Part shown: positions 26,334-39,769 of the stretch, one piece after another
Position numbering within the stretch: the first letter of the stretch is position 1
Layout of the letters: every line of letters starts with the position of its first letter
NCBI RefSeq assembly: GCF_021018805.1
Contig: NC_086248.1
Location: 98,603,239 to 98,667,238 of the forward strand
DNA length: 64,000 nt
Source: Prinia subflava
Lineage: Eukaryota; Chordata; Aves; Passeriformes; Cisticolidae
Direction: 5' to 3'
Made by a program: the position numbers and the translations under genes
The notes under the pieces: generated by a model
Told to the model about the DNA's origin: nothing
Database searches by the model: none
Seen by the model: only the letters and a program-made list of their open reading frames with translations

Positions 26334-26393
26334 AATCTTTGGACAGAGACAGGGCAGGATAGGGTGAAATCTTTGGACAGAGACAGGGCAGGA
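26334..26393. repeat. Tandem duplication, period 34 bp
   Basis: AATCTTTGGACAGAGACAGG followed by GCAGGA occurs at 26334-26359 and again, identically, at 26368-26393. Perfect identity suggests a recent event. Confidence 0.9.
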
Positions 26394-28385
26394 CCACCAG
26401 AAGCAGGGACTTCTGGGAAGAAGGAAACAGTTGAAGTTGTATTCTATTCTAAACTCCACTACGGCTTTGCAGTGTGAATTTGAGCAGGCTATTTAATTCC
26501 ATGGTTTCTTAGTATCCTTACACATAAGAGGTATGTAATTTATATGTCCTTTTTTTTTTTTTTTGTAGTTCATATCTTCTAATTTTTTTACAGCTCCTTA
26601 TGAGCCAGCTTTTCAGCCCAGCCTGCCTCACCAGTTTTTCCCTAAAAGGAAGGCTGTAGCAGCATGTAGGAATATGTAAGAGAGACAGCAGAGAGCTCCT
26701 CCTCTGTGTGACAGGCAGATGATAGCAACCTGCCTCTTCCTACTCTCTTTAGACTGTGTCATTTTGGGTATTTGAACAGTTTTCTTTATACCAGAGGCCA
26801 AATACAAGCCTGAGTAGAACTTCAGGGCAGCATCATTTGCATCAGCAGAGAGAACCTGGGCCACCCTGCCCCATACACAGACTCCTTCTCTTATGTCACA
26901 TAACCGAGCTGCTCCGGTGCCGTCCAGCAGGGGATAGCAGCAGCTGGTGGCATCAGCTGCTTTACATCGCTCACCTCTCCTCCGGGAATGCTGAGGATCA
27001 GCGAACAGTTGAGATCTTTGGCAAGCAGCTACACAGGACAAAATTGTACCAAGTAACCCAAAACATCCTACAGAACTCAGGGTGTCTTCAGAGATACTGC
27101 TTCTTATTTTAATTCAGCACCTGAAAAACAGAATGACAAGCAATTTCCCTTTTAGAGTCTTTACTCATAGTCAATTTAGAGATGTCTGTGTGAGTGAACA
27201 CAGGAGTTTCTGATGCCTCACTCAAATGCTTTATGGCCTTCATTTTGGCAGCACTTACAGAACTTCCTTCAGCAGCACTTTCACATCTAAATACCCCACA
27301 GTTGTAGTCAGAGATGCTGTCCTTTACCTTAAGCAAAATTAAATGCTGCAGTGAAAATAGACAATATAAGCACATTGGCATCCTTCCCAGTAAAGGGAAT
27401 ATGAAGTAGTTTTTATTGTTCCTGCCAAGACAGCTGTGCTTTAGATTGAAATAGTCATCACACCCTTTTTCTATTTCTAGAAATAATGCAGCTTGCCTAC
27501 CAATAACAAATATCTTGTATTTTCTCTGATACCAAAACACCCTGCACTTTTGTTGCAACTGTGCAACACTATAGCTTAACAGAAGTGCCTAATGCAGAAA
27601 TTAAATGGGTTTGGCCATGCAAGTGGCAGGAAATTCATAACTGTCACATATTCACACGTTGTGTCTCTTGTACACATGTAGGGCTTCATCTGATTCCTCT
27701 GAGCATTCATATAATGTTTTGATATGGTAGGCATAATTCTAAAGTTTCTGCTTTTATAATGCCATCTTTGGATTCAAAGATTTCAGAACTATTCCATGTA
27801 TTAAAAGTGGACAAGGCCTCTGCAGCTGCAGTGACCTTTCTACAGGTGTTCCCTCTGTCTTCATCATACAGCTGAGGTGAAGTTTCTGTGGGAAACATCA
27901 CTTCATGATTTCTGCCTCTATTGTACAGGAAATCTCCAGGTTTTAACTGAAGTTTTTATTTCCTTTCTTTGTGGCCTATTTTAAATGTGAATTGGTAGGG
28001 ATGTCTGATTTAAAAAAAAAAAAAAAAGTACCCTGGATTTGTATTTCTATATGAAGAGCCATTACTGAGCCTTTTGCCAACATTAACTTGCACATGTATT
28101 CGTGCAGTAAGCATAGAATTCCCCTCTTTTCATAGCAGCAATAATAGTAATAACGATAATAACACAGAAAAATAAGGCTGACTTATGCCACTGCTGTTGC
28201 TTTCTTCCAAATAATCAGTATTTACTGGCTGCCATTTGCAGCTGGCATTATTGAATGGTTCCAGGCAGCAAAACACAGCCAGCTTGCACCTAAGGTGGGG
28301 TTATGCCAGAGACTGTTCTGGAGATAGTCCCATGCTCTTTGAGGAAGAAGGACGGTGCACCCCTTCAAAAAGCTGGTGAGGGGGA

Positions 28386-28557
28386 TTTTTTTGGTGGTGG
28401 GGTTTTTTTGTTTGTTTGTTTGTTGTTGTGGTTTGTTTGTTTTTTGGTGGGTTTGTTTGGGTTTGTTTTTTTGGGTTTTGGTTGGTTTTTTTGGTGGTTT
28501 TGTTTTGTTTTGTTTTGTTTTTGTTTTGTGGTGTTTTTTGCCTTTTTTTTTTTTCCC
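28386..28557. repeat. Strand-asymmetric T/G simple repeat
   Basis: About 170 nt contain no A on the plus strand and almost no C. They are built of TTTG, TTTTG and GGTTT words and end in a T run. ORFs through it translate to F/V/G/W-rich low complexity and are not genes. It resembles expanded tails of poly-A/T origin. Confidence 0.92.
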
Positions 28558-31500
28558 ACCAAGAGTATATAGCAGTATGTATAAGAGTATGTAGCAGTAT
28601 TGTGGGCTACAGGGAATGAGGGCTCCCAGGCAAATCTAGACAAATCAGATGGAGCAAAGTAAAGACCCTTCCCAAATTAACTCAGGCTGAACGTGGACCT
28701 TTAAACTGCAAAGAGTAAAAGTTTGGTTTTCCATTGATATGTAATAGGTGTGTGAAACTGAACTATGGTTCCTCTCTCCCTGCTATCCAAGCTCAATGCT
28801 GCAGTGCAGTCAGAGAGGGTTGTGAATGCTCAGGTCATGTGTGACTGGATGGCTTTGACAGAGAGTGGAGGCATTTAGATGCTGTATATGAAGGGAAGAA
28901 TAAATGTTCCCTAAACTTCATTATGAGTGTCTCCAGAGCCAGAGGTACTGACATGGCATGAAAGTGTGGGAGGAGAAGTGAATTATTACCTTTTTCATCC
29001 TGATCAAAGAAGTCTTTAAAAGGTGATGCAGGCTGCCTGCTCTGAGGGTGAAAGCCTTTGTGCAGACCAAAGATTCAAATCTGCAAAACCTTCAAATACT
29101 CATTTCCCCAGCATTTAAATGTTTGAGGAATTTTTGCATGTTTTTTTGTCCACTGACAAGAAATATAGAGATGAAAATAAGTGAGTATTCAATGTCACAT
29201 CTTAAAGCATGAAACAGCTTCTAAATGCAGATGTTGAGAAAAATATGAACTTGTATTAAAATTTGTAGGGGCTGTGGGGCACTGAATATCTAAGTATCTG
29301 CAGTTGTATTAAAGTGATAACTGTTGATATAAGTTTGTGTGTGTATTCTGATTTAGAATGCAGCCAATGTAGCATAAGAAAAGGCTTTATGTGTATAAGG
29401 AGCAGGGGGTTGTTTCTGGGTTTGTTTCTTTCTATTTCTCTAATCACACTATTTAAAATTATACAGGAACTGTGCAGATCTGATGAGACTCCAACTGGGT
29501 GTCTGTGTACCTATGCAGAAACCCAAGGTGAAGGCTAAATGGTTTGAAGTCAGTGTGTGTAATGAATTATTAAAACACTGTCAAAACAACTATTTCTTTT
29601 GCTTGAAAATCTGGCCACTGTGGTTCTGGAGGTTACGTTAGCTGGGTACAGAGCAGGGGAACGCAGGGAGTGCAGAGGGGTAGTACGAGACATGCAAAGA
29701 GATGAACATTGGCAATGTGTGGGATCAGACCCCAGGTCTGAAAGAGGAGAACCACACTGCTACAGCAGATACACCAGCATAGTGATCACTGTGGTGTGGA
29801 CTGGTGTGTGTGTATGCAGATATATAGATAATAGTCATCCTGATGAGCAACTACTCAGAAATCCTTTGGATGAAGAACACTTAAAGGAGGGGGACAGGGC
29901 AGCAGGCTCTCAATGGCCATGAATAGAGGAACTCTCTAATGTTTACACATGTACCAAATATTAATTCTGTCTCTCAGTTGCTGCTTTGGAAATTTTTCTA
30001 AGCTACAGCACAAAAATATCCCAGATGACAGTGGAAGGGTCACTTTATTTCCACATGTACAGAAAAACCTCAGCTATCTGCAACCTGAAGTACTTTAGTG
30101 TGCCTGAGTAGAAAGGTTACCAATTCTGCAGATTTCTACCTGGCATTTTCCTACTGTTTGCAGTGCCTGGAGGTCTGTCTGTGCTGCAGGAACCAGCTAA
30201 ACATTTTGGTTTGCACTCCATATCTGGTCAGTAATTCAGATGCATTTGTTATCAGTCCAAAGACAAGGACAGGTATTGCCCTGTGTTGAAATACCATAGC
30301 CCTACAAAATCACAACCCCAATACTCCTTTTCCAGTTGTGACCCTAAAATGTCTAACAGCTGATACAAAGAGCAAGCATCCAAAATTGGGAAGATGTGTT
30401 TGCACATGGAGCTTTGCTGCTGCAGGGCTTTCCCCTGCCTGTTTAGCTAAGCTGCAGGCTAGGGAAGCCAGAGAAGCGCATCCCTTGACGCAGTCCTGCC
30501 AGCAGCCTCAGCTTGTGAGGCTCTGAACCAGAGTTAAGAGCAGCTCAATTACTAACACTCAGTCCTTTGTTTTCTCTGCATTGCCCACAGAGGTGCTTAA
30601 CTGTGCTGTAAAAGATTATTACAGCAAAACTGAGTCTGCAGTTGGATTTTTTAAAGGTTTCTTGTGCGCACACAGATGAGTAACAACATTAAGCCTTTCC
30701 TAGCCTGGTCTGTAATTGAGGCCCTGAGCTCTTTATCAGTGAATCATGGCTGTTTTGTGGTGTCTTACTGGGCAGGTCTTCGGCAGCTGCAGAGCACCTG
30801 AGATGCAGTAGTACGCTCTAGATGGCAGTACATTTTTAAAATGTATTAGTTATTATAAGCTTGGCCATCTTAATTGGTTTATTTTAATGCTCTTTTTATG
30901 GAAAATATGGATTATTTCTTTTCCTGTAATGAGCAGCAGCACATTATACCCAGTTAATATTTCCCTATTGCAGTGTCTTGATCAAATTGCAATTTGGGTG
31001 TTTCATGTTCCTCTTCCTCCAGATCCAAGGTCCACTGATCAGGCCACATCTCCCAGACTTAGCAGAGACTCTCCTTGCATCAATTAATGTTTATGGGTCA
31101 TGTTTGGCAGAGGAACTGCCTTGTTGGTAGAAAAAGAATGGAGCTGTGAAGTACCTACTTAGTGATTAATCAGTTATGATGCATTTGGGTTTTTTCAATA
31201 AAAAGTTAATATTCCAGTTGAAAAGGAGACTGTAAAAAGTACATGGCTAACTGAAAGAGTTTAAAAGAAAATTTTAAACAAGACTGACAAAGGAAAAGAA
31301 AAGTAGTCAGGGTCAGAAGGATAATCCAGTGGTGGAGTTAAAACAGTTTTGTTAAAGACTCATGCTTTATGTACTGGAAGTGTATGCTATTCCCAAATTT
31401 ACTCATCAAGCACCTGCCAGTCAGCATTGTTGATCACTCCTGTGCCTCCTGCAGACTGAATTCACTATCCACAGGTCTGCTACAGCCCACTAAATGCAAA

Positions 31501-32111
31501 TTCCCTCTCTGTAGCAGTCCAGCACAGTTTTTGTGACATACACACACTATAGTTTATTTGCACTCATCAGGCTTTCAATATGACATAAAATCATTGCAAC
31601 ATAATGCATTATTGAATATATTTTCCAGCTGAAAAAGATAAACTTGACAGACTGTCAGTGAACATTTTCATACTGTAGAAAAGGTTAGTGAAAAAAACCC
31701 CTGGAGTACATCCACCTATTAATGTAAAAAAGGCTCAGAAACTACTCAGAGCAAGAAACTGCATGCAAAGAGCTTGCCCTCTGCCTTTTTCTCCATCAGG
31801 ACCATAAACAGAACTTGAATTTTACTGCTAAATTTCATTTAGACAATGATTTGTATGAGCATGGTTGAGTGTATGGATTATTCACAAAGCATTTACTTGG
31901 GCTGTTTGTTGGGTTTGGTGTTGCTTGGTCACCTCCATATAATGTGTTTTTTGCACTTTCACGGGTGACTGAGTATGTTTGTAGATGGGAAGAGGGGAAA
32001 AATGAAAGCTTCTAAGTGGTGTGAGTACTGTTAGTGTGATTGTGAGGATCAGTTGTGAATGAGAGGGAATTCTCAGGAGATCTTTTCTAGTCAGGGATGG
32101 GAGTATATCCT

Positions 32112-32271
32112 CAAAAAAAAAAAAAAAAACCACAACCAAAAACCAAACCAACCAACCAAACAAAACAAAACAAAAACCAAAAAAACCCCCAAAAACCAAG
32201 AAACAACAAAACAAAACAAAACAAAACAAACAAACAAACAAACAAACAAACAAAAACCAGAGGGCAAGAAC
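32112..32271. repeat. Strand-asymmetric A/C simple repeat
   Basis: About 160 nt lack T on the plus strand. A 17-nt A run starts it, then come AACC, AAAAC and a clean (CAAA)n run at 32226-32253. It is of the same kind as 28386-28557 but in inverted orientation. Confidence 0.92.
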
Positions 32272-32632
32272 TTCTGTGAGCTAGGAGCTCAGCAATCCTT
32301 TATCAAGGCCTCTGGAGTTTACACTTCCAGCTGAACAAAGGCAAGCCCAAACATCCTGCTGGTCAGAGCCAGCCAAGGCTTCCTAAAGGCAGGGTCCTGA
32401 GAGGTCTTTTGCAAGATCACGGTGTTTGGCTTCAGGATCCTGCAGTGTTGGATCTGCCTCTTCCCAAGAATGCCTTTGGCCTGCCTCTGGTTCATAGGAG
32501 AAGTCTGCAGAGGTTTCCTTACCTGGGCCAGTCAATTCTCTGTAAGATTTTCTGTTTTAATCAAATGAAGTTGCCTTGATTCTGAGGAGTTTAGTCCTTC
32601 TTTTTATCAATAGTGGAAAGATAACTGCATAT

Positions 32633-32838
32633 TATCCTTTCTGTGGAAAATTGCTACCTTTTACTTAGAACTGGAATAACCTTTTCTGAAATGCCAGGCT
32701 TTCCCAGAGACTGGAAAATCCAGATTTTAATGTCGTAATATCCTTTCTGTGGAAAATCACTACCTTTTTCTTAGAACTGGAATAACCTTTGCTGAAATGT
32801 CAGGCTTTCCCAGAGATTGGAAAGTCCAGATCATAATG
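32633..32838. repeat. Tandem duplication, period 106 bp
   Basis: Unit 1 (32633-32738) and unit 2 (32739-32838) both begin TATCCTTTCTGTGGAAAAT and share TTAGAACTGGAATAACCTTT and CAGGCTTTCCCAGAGA. I count about nine substitutions over roughly 100 aligned bases and no obvious indels. There is no coding potential. It is a local duplication that has had time to diverge. Confidence 0.88.
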
Positions 32839-35800
32839 GTGGCTGTTTCTAAATACATTATTGTAATAATTACTAGGAAATACTCTATTGATGGCTATTA
32901 TAAATTAGCTCCACAAATACTACTAATGTTGACTTTTGATTTCCACACAAACAAACATGAGGGATTTTGAGATTTTTTTTAGATGTAGATGTAGCTGAAA
33001 GTACATGTTGATCTCAGTTATTATCTTACACGTCTGTTACAACCCTGAAATCTTGAAGACAGGTACATGCTGGTCTGTCACCTCAGATTTACCACTGAGA
33101 AACTGCAAATAATATAGCTCAGCACAGTGAGACAGCTGAGTAATCAAGCAATATCCAAAGGGGGCAATAAGCAATATTTGGTTATGTGGCAGAGCATTTT
33201 TTTGTTAAAGAAAGCTTGAGTGTTTTGGTAAAATCCATTTACATTTCTGCACTACATGAACCTTTAGAAAATTACATATGTTAATTGCTGGGGATATTCC
33301 TTTTTCCAGAGAAGACCAAAAAGAGAGGAAATCCTATTTGTTTTAAAATTACCCACGCAGAAAGCTTTTCTTCTTGTTCCATTTCTATGTGAACATGAAG
33401 GGTTGCTCTATTAAAAAGGTCCTTTTCATTAAAATAATACATAAATATTGCAATTAATGAATTTGTAGCCTTAAGGCTTGACTTTGGCACACATGAGCCT
33501 TTTTTTTTGCCCCCGAAACTCGTGGTGATCTGACTGAATTTCACATTCCCTAAGGAGATACCTTCGCACAAGTTTAAAAAACAGAAATGTCAAATGTTCT
33601 CTTCGGGCACATGTTTCTTGCTGTGATGGAGCACCTAGGGCCAGGATTTGGTCCTAGATATGTCTTCAGGCAGGAATATCAAAGAAACCTCTCTTGTACC
33701 TTGCCATACATCTGGCTACAAAAATGGAGTTGTCAGCTTCCAGTTGTCAAGCCATTAATTTTTTTTAAAGGTTAGGGTTACTTTTGACAAGTGACAGAGT
33801 ACCCTGATACAAACAACTGGAATTGGAGGTTACCATATATAAAACAAGTAGACTAATTTTCTCAGTGCCTTTTAGCTTAAATTGAATTATTTTGGAGAGG
33901 GAAAACCCCCCTTATTTTGTAAAAGGACTAGAGTGTGGTCAGTGTGGTCTACATCTGCATTATCCTTACTGCACAAAAGGCATTTATTTAGCTGAAATGG
34001 TCTCCCATTGTTATCTTTCTCGATGTAAAACACCCTGAAGGTGGAAGAGGAAAGGTCTCTCTTTTTCCTAGCCTAAAGCTGATGCTTAAATCAAATCATT
34101 CCTCACTGTGAAGAGTGGCCTCTTGGCTATACAAAAACCTTTTACCCAGCATCTTTCACGGAAGATAACTTAATTGGGAAAGATTCATAACTTCTGATAC
34201 AATCTTCTTGTCTTCAAGTTCAGACTAATAGCCCAAGCAAATCATTTGAGATGAAGTTCCACAATTAACCCCAAAGAATATCAGATAAAATAGTTCTAAG
34301 TTTTAAATGAATTGAACTGAATCAATTCAGTTCTTTAAAAACTGAGGAAAAACTTTCAATTTTTTGTATTATTTCTTACTGACCCCTAACTGCTGAGGAG
34401 AGGTTCACGTGCCTGGACTGCCTTGTCTTCTCTGCTCAGATGTTCAACTTTATTTTTTATCTCAATTGACTGCATATATTGGTTCCTAAGGGAACATTTG
34501 CGCTTAGCTATGGCTGAAGGTAGGTAGGATTTCTGAAGAATGCAATATGGAGAGGCATTTTTTGGAATGTCAGAAGTGCCAGGGAATTTGGAGTACTGCA
34601 GCTGATTGCTGTGGTGCTGATTCCTGCAGTAGTGATTCCCAGGTAAGGCTGGTAAGGTAGTTGAAGAGATTTAATTTTAACTTCTGTGACTGAAGCATTA
34701 GGGAGAGAAATGCACTTCAGTGACTCTCTCTCAGATTATTTTGCCATGGGAATACAGGTGGGAGGCAGGTCGGTTTTTAAGGTTTTTTTAAGTTTTCGAA
34801 GGATTGCACCACAAGGTCTTGGTTCTCTGGTAGCACTAAATGAGTGACATTTGCATGCAATTGGGTCTGTTTGGGGTAAAGGAGCCCCAGAGTTCTGGTC
34901 TGGGGGAGATCTATGATCTGGGATCAGGATACTAAATCATTCCCTCTTTTGGAGAGTCACTGGGTGCAGATGTTATATAAGGGGGACACTGTTATTGGTC
35001 AGAGATCTCACATCAGGCAAAACACACATGGCTTTGAAAACCAGCATGTTTCAGGGGCTCATTTTTTATTAATATTCTTCTTTTATTTATTATTTTATAG
35101 CAGCATCAAAGTGAAGCACATTTGTAGGGGAAAAAAATATGCTTTGAGCAGCTATTGTAACTGTGGTAATGAAACATTATTTTCCACAGTCAGCTTTATT
35201 AGGGGCTACTGGAAGACGTGTCTTGATGTTAGGGAGGAAAAGCCAGTATGAAGATTATTCCATGGTTGCCTATCACTTCATCAATGACAGCTGCAGGCAG
35301 GACACCAGGTTCGCCACCTCCCTTCACAAATCTCTGGCCTGATCTTCTGTGTGGCCACATTTGAGACAATAGGGGGTGTTTAGTTATGGCACTTTAATTT
35401 AGCATACAGACCAGGTTTAATTGAGCCGTTAGGGATATTCATGTTTTGCCACTCAAGAATGTCTTACAATAAAGTGTGAAGTCCATTTTTATCTTGAAGA
35501 TTATTGCTCTAAGCAAGGAGTAAGAATTACAACTCTTACATACGAGTGGTTATTTTTCTCTTGGTTGTGCTAGAGTTACTCGGTTACAAGAGTGTGCTAA
35601 AAATGAGATTGCATAGGGCACAACTAACACCTGGTGTTTAAGCTTCTGACAAGTCCCTCTGAAATTTTCCAGTTTTTCTTTGGTGGAAGTGGGAAGTAGA
35701 ATTTTTTACAAAATCAAAGCAGTGTTTTCCCCAAGACTTCAGCCATTTACTTTGTTTACTATTATTCTCTTAAATATGTCCATTTTTTATGGCTTTTGTA

Positions 35801-38800
35801 GAGAAATCAGAAATCCAGAGGTTTGGGGTTTTTTTTTCCATCAAGCAAATCTCCCAAATACAAGCTTTTCCTGCCTGTATTTCTACACATTTAAATACTA
35901 CCTTTCTTCTGAGGGTCTCAAAAAATGAGACAAAAATCCAGATATCTTCAGAAAACCCAATTTAAACATTCACAGAGAAAATTTGTGTGTTCAAAGTCTG
36001 CAGAATTCCACTTTGCTTATTGATCTTGTGTGTTATTTCAAACACTGTTTCTCTTTACACCTCTAATGTCATCATGGTCTTGCAGAGTTAGTGCTGGTTT
36101 GTGCAGAACTTGTCTGTTCTGGGTCACTGTAGTATTTGGATCACGAAAAGCATCTTTGAGATGCATTGGGTTGTTGAACATAAGTTGGGTACATGTTTGT
36201 CTGTTCCATGTACACGATCTCTATGCTAGCAGAACTTAAAAAAGGCAAACAAACTGGGGAACTGAAAGGTCAAAGAGAACTTAGTGTGAGACGAAACTTG
36301 AGAAATTTTCTAGATGGTTTTGCACTGTAAAGCAACAACTCTCCTGTGTCCCTGTGCATGCACATATCAGAAAGGAAGAACCAACCAAGAAGTAGTTGAA
36401 AATTGGTGCTTATTGCTTAGGGTCAATCAAATTGCTTAAGTTCTTTGCACTTGATGTGTAGCATGCAAACAGTTTCATCATACCTAATGGGCTTTTCTTT
36501 CTTGGCTTCCCTTCTTTTATGAAAGGTCTGAGCCCTTCGGATCACACAGCAAGGAGCCCTTCTCTTCCTCATGGTTACTCTGCTTGGAACTTGACCTGGG
36601 TCATGAGAGACACATCCCCTTTCTTCCCCCACAGAGGACGACACAGTGAGTAGCATGAATATGTTACCTTCAAGAGCCTGCAACTCCCTGCCTAAGGTTT
36701 TGGTGAAATACTGGAGTAAGGCAGCACAAGTCAAGGGTTTGATGGTAAAATATCCATACTGGCAGCATCTGAGGGCACCAGTAAGCCTTAGTGCCCCTTA
36801 CCAGCTGCCCCTGGGACTTCCCCACCATGCCCAAGGGCCCAGGAGTCCCATTTCAGCCCAGCCCAGCCTGAGGTCATTGCCATCTCTATGGAGGTGCCTG
36901 GTGACCTGGACTGCCCCAGCCTGCCCTGCTCCCTCCAAAACAAGGGCTCAGACTGCAACATTTGAGTGGTATGTTGAAATTCACCAGTATTACAAAGAGA
37001 GGAGCTGTGTGCTGAACACTTTGCTTTCCATCCCCTTTTCTAAAACCCATCCCTTCCAAAATCTGGGAATGTGTTTTCATCTGTTCTCTGGTCTGACCTG
37101 TCCATGGCCATTCCACTGTGAAGTACGATGGCCGTAGTTAGGACTGGACTGCACGAGGCAATACCTAACGTGCAATCCAGAAAGTGACTGCAGTAGAATA
37201 TATCTACTATATATCTACTACCAGTCTCTACACAGGGAGATAAGGTGCTGAGAGGCTAATAAGATTTACTCACCCCAAGCCTGTAATTATCTGCTTGAGG
37301 GAAAAGTTTGACCTACCTATATGAAGGAGCCCCATATTTCTTCAAATTTATGTTGCAGCCTTTTATGTGTGCAATATATATTCTTTCCACTGGCATACAA
37401 TATCTGCTCCTAGCTGTTGTATCTGCTTGAGTGATGAGGACACACCAATTTCATTTTGGAAGCAACAGTAGTACAATCTTTTTTCCCTTACTTGGTTTTC
37501 TCAGAAGTTGCAAGAATGATTTTTAATTTATCCTTTATTACTTCTTCCTAAACTCTTTCAGTTTCTCAGTAATACTTTTCTAAGGGAAAGCTTTGTTCTT
37601 AAAACATAAGAGCACTGATTCCATCTGACAGCATCACATGGAGATAAATGTACTGCATCTCAGCAAAAATGGTTTATGATGATTTTAGCTGATTGCACAA
37701 GACCAAATCTTACCATATTCCAACCATCTGTTTTGCAAGGAAAGGCAGAATTTCATGAGGTGTTACACAAAATACAATATTCACTCAAGACAAGTCTAAA
37801 CTGTTTTCTCCCTCAGTAGGTGTAATTTAGGGCATGCACCTTGAAATTTCTGGAGAATCTTGAACAAGAGAGGCAGGAATAATTTGTTTTTTCTGGCTTT
37901 GCAATTCAACATTTACAAAAATGTAAAGAGTAATAGCCTTTAATTAAATTAAATTAAAGCTAATTGCATGGTGGTAGCCCTGGAAGGCACATATTTCAGG
38001 CTGGAACACCCCATCGCATCACTGTGCAGACACTTCCTGCACTTGAGATTTGCAGCCCACAGGACTGATGTGTATGTGCAGCAGAGCCTGTAGGCACAGC
38101 CCAAGACTAAGAGGACACTTCTTAAAACTTCTATTCCTCTGCAAACCTTCAGCTTATATCCACTGGCATGGTTATTGGTAAACTTCTCAAGGAGCAGGAT
38201 TTCTGTTCAGAGCTGCTCTGTCCGTGACAGGGTGGATAGTTCCTTTCAGTGGCTGATTACTGGCCCTGGATCTACATGGCTCTGTGAAGGTCACGCAGGG
38301 ACTCAGCAGAGTGAGGAAGAAGACAAAGTCAGACCACCCAAGCTCTAGGGCAGTACTCTTGTCCCAGGACCCAGCCTTCTGATTAGTGGTTAATCCCAAA
38401 TCACACAGTAAACCATAAGCAGAAATAAAGGCCAGCATCCTTTTACTCCTAGAGTGATTTCTTCTTCTTTCAGCTTTCCTTACTGCTCCCAGTGTGACTG
38501 ATTATGGAGTGCTCAATAAAACTTCTATCAAACATTTTTTGCCTAATCATCTCATGGGACCCATCTAATTAACTCTCTGACATTGTTGGAGTGGGGCAGT
38601 ATTAGTTGTCCTACTTACACTTTCTCTGTGTTCCACTGTTGGAGAAATCTCTGATTGAAAGAGTGAGTAAATTGATACGTGGTGTCCCTCTTCCTCTGCT
38701 AAACCAAGTTCTCTTCTCTTTTGCTAAGAATTAAAAAATCTGACAGATTCTCTCTGGTAGTTTTGGCAGGAACAGTGCCTGATGATATCTTTGAAACCAT

Positions 38801-39740
38801 ATGCAGCAATCCCGAAAGGCAATCGCTGGCACAAGAAGATACTTGAGTAGTGCATTCACAAGACTTTTTTTTCTGTTTTGTCTCAAGATATTTTTAGATT
38901 TGTCTCAATCCAAACATTGATTAATCATCAGTCATCTCAGAGATGCAAAATCCACCCTCCTTTCAGAAAATAAAGAGTAAAAATCGCATGTGAAGTCAAA
39001 ATTATCTGGGAATTCAACCTGTCAGGCAGGAAGAGACTTTAAATCTCAAAACTTTTTATATCTTTTGTTCTCAGACTGTTTTCTGTGGCTAGAACAAATT
39101 TTAATGCATTCTGCATATGTGGACTCATGGTAGCGTATTAATCTCCCATTTGCAGATCTGATGGATCTCTGTCCTGAGGCTTACATGATTAACTGCACCC
39201 AGCCACATATTTCATTTCTTATCCTGGCTGGTTGAATGTTAATTTTCTCTTCTGTACAGGTATTCTATAAGAAATCAATTGTCCACCACATAAAATCTTA
39301 CAAGCTTGTGTAATAGGGTTCCAGATGACAGCTGCCCCTCCGGACCTTCATGAAGTTAACACATCCCTCTCTGCCCCATCCTCTCCGTGTCCCTGGGCCA
39401 GCCAACAACCCTGCACCTGGAGCACGATCCTGGCAGGGTGTGATGGCAACTGTGCAGTGTGCTACTGATTGGAGCAAAAATCAAATGCAATTCAACCCAC
39501 CTAAACTCTGCTTTGAAAGAGGAACACATTCCATGCGAATGACAGGCCTAAGTTTGCCATGCTGGACTGTTGGATTTGGCTTTTTCTTTTTAACTATTTT
39601 AACTGTTTTCTTTTTAGCTGTTCTTATATTACTGTGCTGGCTTTGTGTCTCCTTGCCACACTGTCCAGCAGCAGCTGAACTCCTTGGCTGCTCTGAACCA
39701 GCACTGGGCAAAGTACTTCTCAGATTATATAGTTTACAGA

Positions 39741-39769
39741 TTTTTTTTTTTCTTTTTTTTTTTTTTTTT
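39741..39769. repeat. Poly-T tract
   Basis: 29 nt of T with one C. It could be the reverse-strand tail of a retroposed sequence, but the flanking DNA to the left is not recognisable. Confidence 0.85.

Noticed and set aside
27109..27558. 149-codon minus-strand ORF
   Set aside because: No family recognised, no repeats or motifs, and no splice signals that make a gene model. It lies antisense to ALK in a deep intron.
28303..28643. ORFs rich in F/V/G on one strand and K/N/Q/T on the other
   Set aside because: They are translations of the T/G simple repeat.
32112..32271. Possible CRISPR-like or telomere-like array
   Set aside because: Units are 4-5 bp microsatellite words with no spacers. Telomeric TTAGGG is absent.
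36646..37137. 163-codon plus-strand ORF, the longest in the window
   Set aside because: No recognisable domain. It spans a GC-richer, proline- and serine-rich patch with composition change midway and no splice or promoter context, so chance is most likely.
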